From Streptomyces roseus (GTDB lineage: Bacteria; Actinomycetota; Actinomycetes; Streptomycetales; Streptomycetaceae): a stretch of 64,000 nt of DNA. Each line of letters opens with the position of its first letter. The stretch's first letter is position 1. The stretch spans positions 1 through 64,000 of the forward strand of contig NZ_LFML01000029.1 in assembly GCF_001044425.1 (NCBI RefSeq), given 5' to 3'. A program made the translations under genes and the position numbers. Below the pieces are notes generated by a model, which saw only the letters and a program-made list of their open reading frames with translations, ran no database searches and had not been told where the DNA came from. Shown here in pieces: positions 62,173-64,000 of the stretch.

Positions 62173-62821
62173 GGCGGCGGCAACTCCTTGGACGTACGGA
62201 ACGGAAGGGTGGGCAGTCTCAGAGCGGCCGAGGTAAAGCCGTCCTAAGGGTGTGTCAGCGCGCTTAGGTTACCGAGCCGCCGCCCCGCCCCCGCACCCGA
62301 CCCTCCGCAGCGCACGGGCCGCCCTGCACCGGCTGCCCGATCTTGTATTCACCCTGCTCCGCACCCCGTGCTCCGGCCGGACCTTCGGACCGCCGTTCGC
62401 TCCGTACTTCCCGCGCCGTTCACCCGCCGATCATGTTCCGCCCGCATATCGCCGGCGCGGGCCCCGGTGATCAAATTCCGGGATTCCTTCGAACGGCTCT
62501 CCGTGATCAATTCCGGATTGGGCCGGAACCGCTCCGTACGGGTGGCCGCCAGTCGAACGGAGTAGTTCGGTTTCCCGGCTTCGAAACCGGCAAAACGGGA
62601 CGTACGTCACACCTCGGGGACCCGTGGCCGGGTGTAGCGTGGCCGTTTCGCCCGGTCCGCACAGCGCCTCCGACCTGCGAATACCCCCCTCCGGAAGCCC
62701 TTCGCAGCACGTTCGTGTCGCTGTTGTCAAGCCCCGAGATGGGCCCTGACCTGCGAAAACGCCATTCATAACAGTCAGTTCTCGTGTTACCCTGGATAGC
62801 CACGGAAGGGGTACCTGTCAC
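62173..62821. other. Long gene-free region upstream of carD
   Basis: About 650 bp with no convincing ORF and lower GC than its flanks. It holds an imperfect direct repeat around TGATCAATTCCGGATT (62465-62485 and 62501-62519) and a GGTTTC/GAAACC inverted repeat near 62571-62588. Near carD, TTACCCT (about 62787-62793) may be a -10, and GAAGGGG (10 nt before the ATG) the ribosome site. A long mRNA leader or several promoters are plausible. Confidence 0.5.
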
Positions 62822-63304
62822 ATGACGTTCAAGGTTGGCGACACCGTGGTCTATCCCCATCACGGGGCCGCGCTGATCGAGGCCATCGAAACTCGCCAGA
62901 TCAAAGGCGTGGACAAGACCTACTTGGTGCTCAAGGTCGCCCAGGGCGACCTGACGGTTCGCGTGCCTGCGGACAATGCGGAGTTCGTCGGCGTTCGCGA
63001 CGTAGTCGGCCAGGACGGGCTGGACCGGGTCTTCGAGGTGCTTCGTGCACCGTATGCCGAAGAGCCGACGAACTGGTCCCGGCGCTACAAGGCAAATCTG
63101 GAGAAGCTCGCTTCTGGCGATGTCATCAAGGTCGCCGAAGTGGTGCGTGACCTGTGGCGTCGTGAGCGTGAGCGCGGGCTTTCCGCGGGCGAGAAGCGCA
63201 TGCTCGCGAAGGCGCGCCAGATCCTGGTGAGCGAGCTCGCGCTCGCGGAGAACACCAACGAGGACAAGGCTGAGGCTCTCCTCGACGAAGTTCTCGCGTC
63301 CTGA
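62822..63304 (+). CDS. carD: CarD-family RNA polymerase-binding regulator (CdnL)
   Basis: A 160-residue protein. N-terminal Tudor-like RNAP-interaction domain: [20 protein letters not shown] and [13 protein letters not shown]. The C-terminal helical DNA-binding domain contains [20 protein letters not shown] and the conserved Trp in [14 protein letters not shown]. It binds the RNAP beta subunit and stabilises open complexes, notably at rRNA promoters. ispD follows 258 bp downstream. Confidence 0.94.
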   Translation: MTFKVGDTVVYPHHGAALIEAIETRQIKGVDKTYLVLKVAQGDLTVRVPADNAEFVGVRDVVGQDGLDRVFEVLRAPYAEEPTNWSRRYKANLEKLASGDVIKVAEVVRDLWRRERERGLSAGEKRMLAKARQILVSELALAENTNEDKAEALLDEVLAS

Positions 63305-63562
63305 CGCGAGAAGTCCTTCACACAGTTGTGCCGCGGTGCCCGATGACACGTCCTCTCCTCCACGAGAGGGCTGTTGCCGGGCGCTGCGGCATGTCTGTAC
63401 CCGCACCTCTGCTGCACTTTTCCCACCGGCGTGCCGGGTCCACAAGCCTGCCCCACCAGCCTGCTCGACCGGTCGTCACGGAAGGGACGAGGGCGTCGCA
63501 CCCGGCACCCTTCAGGCCATACCCATGTCGGCCGAAGTCACAAACCTGGCTCGGAGCTACTG

Positions 63563-64000
63563 ATGTCTGACGAATCGCGCCCCCACCGCACCGCCGCGGT
63601 GATCCCGGCCGCCGGCCGGGGGGTACGCCTCGGCCCCGGTGCCCCCAAGGCCCTCCGGGCCATCGGCGGCACCCCCATGCTCATCCACGCTGTCCGCGCG
63701 ATGGCCCGCTCCCGGGCCGTCTCCCTCGTGGTGGTCGTGGCCCCGTCCGACGGCGCCGCCGAGGTGCGCCGGCTCGTCGACGAGCACACCCTGCCCGACC
63801 GGACCGAGATCCTGGTGGTCCCCGGCGGCGAGACCCGCCAGGACTCCGTACGCGCCGGCCTCGCCGCGCTCCCCGCGAACGTCACCTCCGTCCTCATCCA
63901 CGACGCGGCCCGCCCCCTCGTCCCCGTGGACACCGTCGACTCCGTCGTCGAGGCCGTACGCGACGGCTCGCCCGCCGTGGTGCCCGCCCTGCCCCTGGCC
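63563..64000 (+). CDS. ispD: IspD, 2-C-methyl-D-erythritol 4-phosphate cytidylyltransferase (5' part)
   Basis: ATG 63563 has GGAG about 8 nt upstream; the reading frame is open to the window end (146 codons), so the 3' part is missing. The nucleotide-binding signature IPAAGRGVRLG lies near residues 14-24 with PKAL following, and HDAARPLV and the GGETRQDSVRAGL region are present. It makes CDP-ME in the MEP isoprenoid pathway; ispF usually follows. The carD-ispD order is typical of Streptomyces. Confidence 0.94.
   Translation, partial: MSDESRPHRTAAVIPAAGRGVRLGPGAPKALRAIGGTPMLIHAVRAMARSRAVSLVVVVAPSDGAAEVRRLVDEHTLPDRTEILVVPGGETRQDSVRAGLAALPANVTSVLIHDAARPLVPVDTVDSVVEAVRDGSPAVVPALPLA

Noticed and set aside
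62560..62600. tRNA-like TTCGAAACC segment
   Set aside because: Only a T-loop-like word and one short stem are present; no acceptor, D or anticodon arms can be formed.

Overview
The window is a gene-dense, very GC-rich stretch of Streptomyces chromosome. Third codon positions are almost always G or C, GTG and TTG starts are common, and many genes lack a Shine-Dalgarno and begin 6-8 nt after a TAnnnT -10 box. Gene content and order, as far as I remember them, follow the core region of S. coelicolor around SCO4126-SCO4233 (cmd, csoR, pit, pst, ppk, mshD, glnR, nur, mshA, gpmA, phoU/phoRP, carD, ispD). I see no insertion sequence, prophage, CRISPR array or tRNA. The first 24 bases are the 3' end of a 5S rRNA, followed by its terminator.

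Layout. (1) 0.1-12.8 kb: a GNAT enzyme, then a leftward six-gene operon of type IV secretion-like membrane proteins and ATPases (cmdA-F type) with a VirB1-like wall hydrolase nearby; a collagen-like secreted protein, a pentapeptide-repeat protein and a thioesterase lie between. (2) 12.8-25 kb: a PAP2 phosphatase, lipoprotein, CsoR copper repressor with its operator, the DUF47-Pit low-affinity phosphate system, the high-affinity pstSCAB operon under a four-unit PHO box, and ppk plus a CHAD protein under a second PHO box. (3) 25-36 kb: mycothiol synthase, secreted 5'-nucleotidase, a hydrolase/TetR pair around a 44-bp palindrome, PI-PLC, a secretion-stress two-component system with an HtrA-like protease, a LacI regulator and glnR. 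(4) 36.6-45.4 kb: a MoaD-like protein, repeat-rich membrane protein, DUF2993, a cysteine leader peptide with sulfurtransferase and DUF1416, nitrobindin-like protein, nur, ygfZ, dtd and rsiG. (5) 45.4-58.5 kb: Eis-like acetyltransferase, methyltransferase, AraC/VOC pair, an XRE-HbhA-DUF2516 block, PP2C phosphatase, NlpC/P60, mshA, YbjN, an MFS exporter, gpmA and a cysteine-rich peptide. (6) 58.5-64 kb: phoU divergent from phoR-phoP with a PHO box between, a lipoprotein, carD and the 5' part of ispD.

Together: phosphate sensing (PhoR-PhoP, PhoU), uptake (Pst, Pit), polyphosphate (Ppk, CHAD) and salvage (nucleotidase) sit within 50 kb, and three PHO-box arrays are readable. Two mycothiol genes, metal regulators (CsoR, Nur), the nitrogen regulator GlnR and two developmental elements (cmd locus, RsiG) complete a regulatory core region. 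The least understood parts are the relaxase-less, split-VirB4 secretion-like locus, a leader ORF coupled to glnR, a cysteine-rich 50-residue peptide, and several unusual repeats and palindromes.
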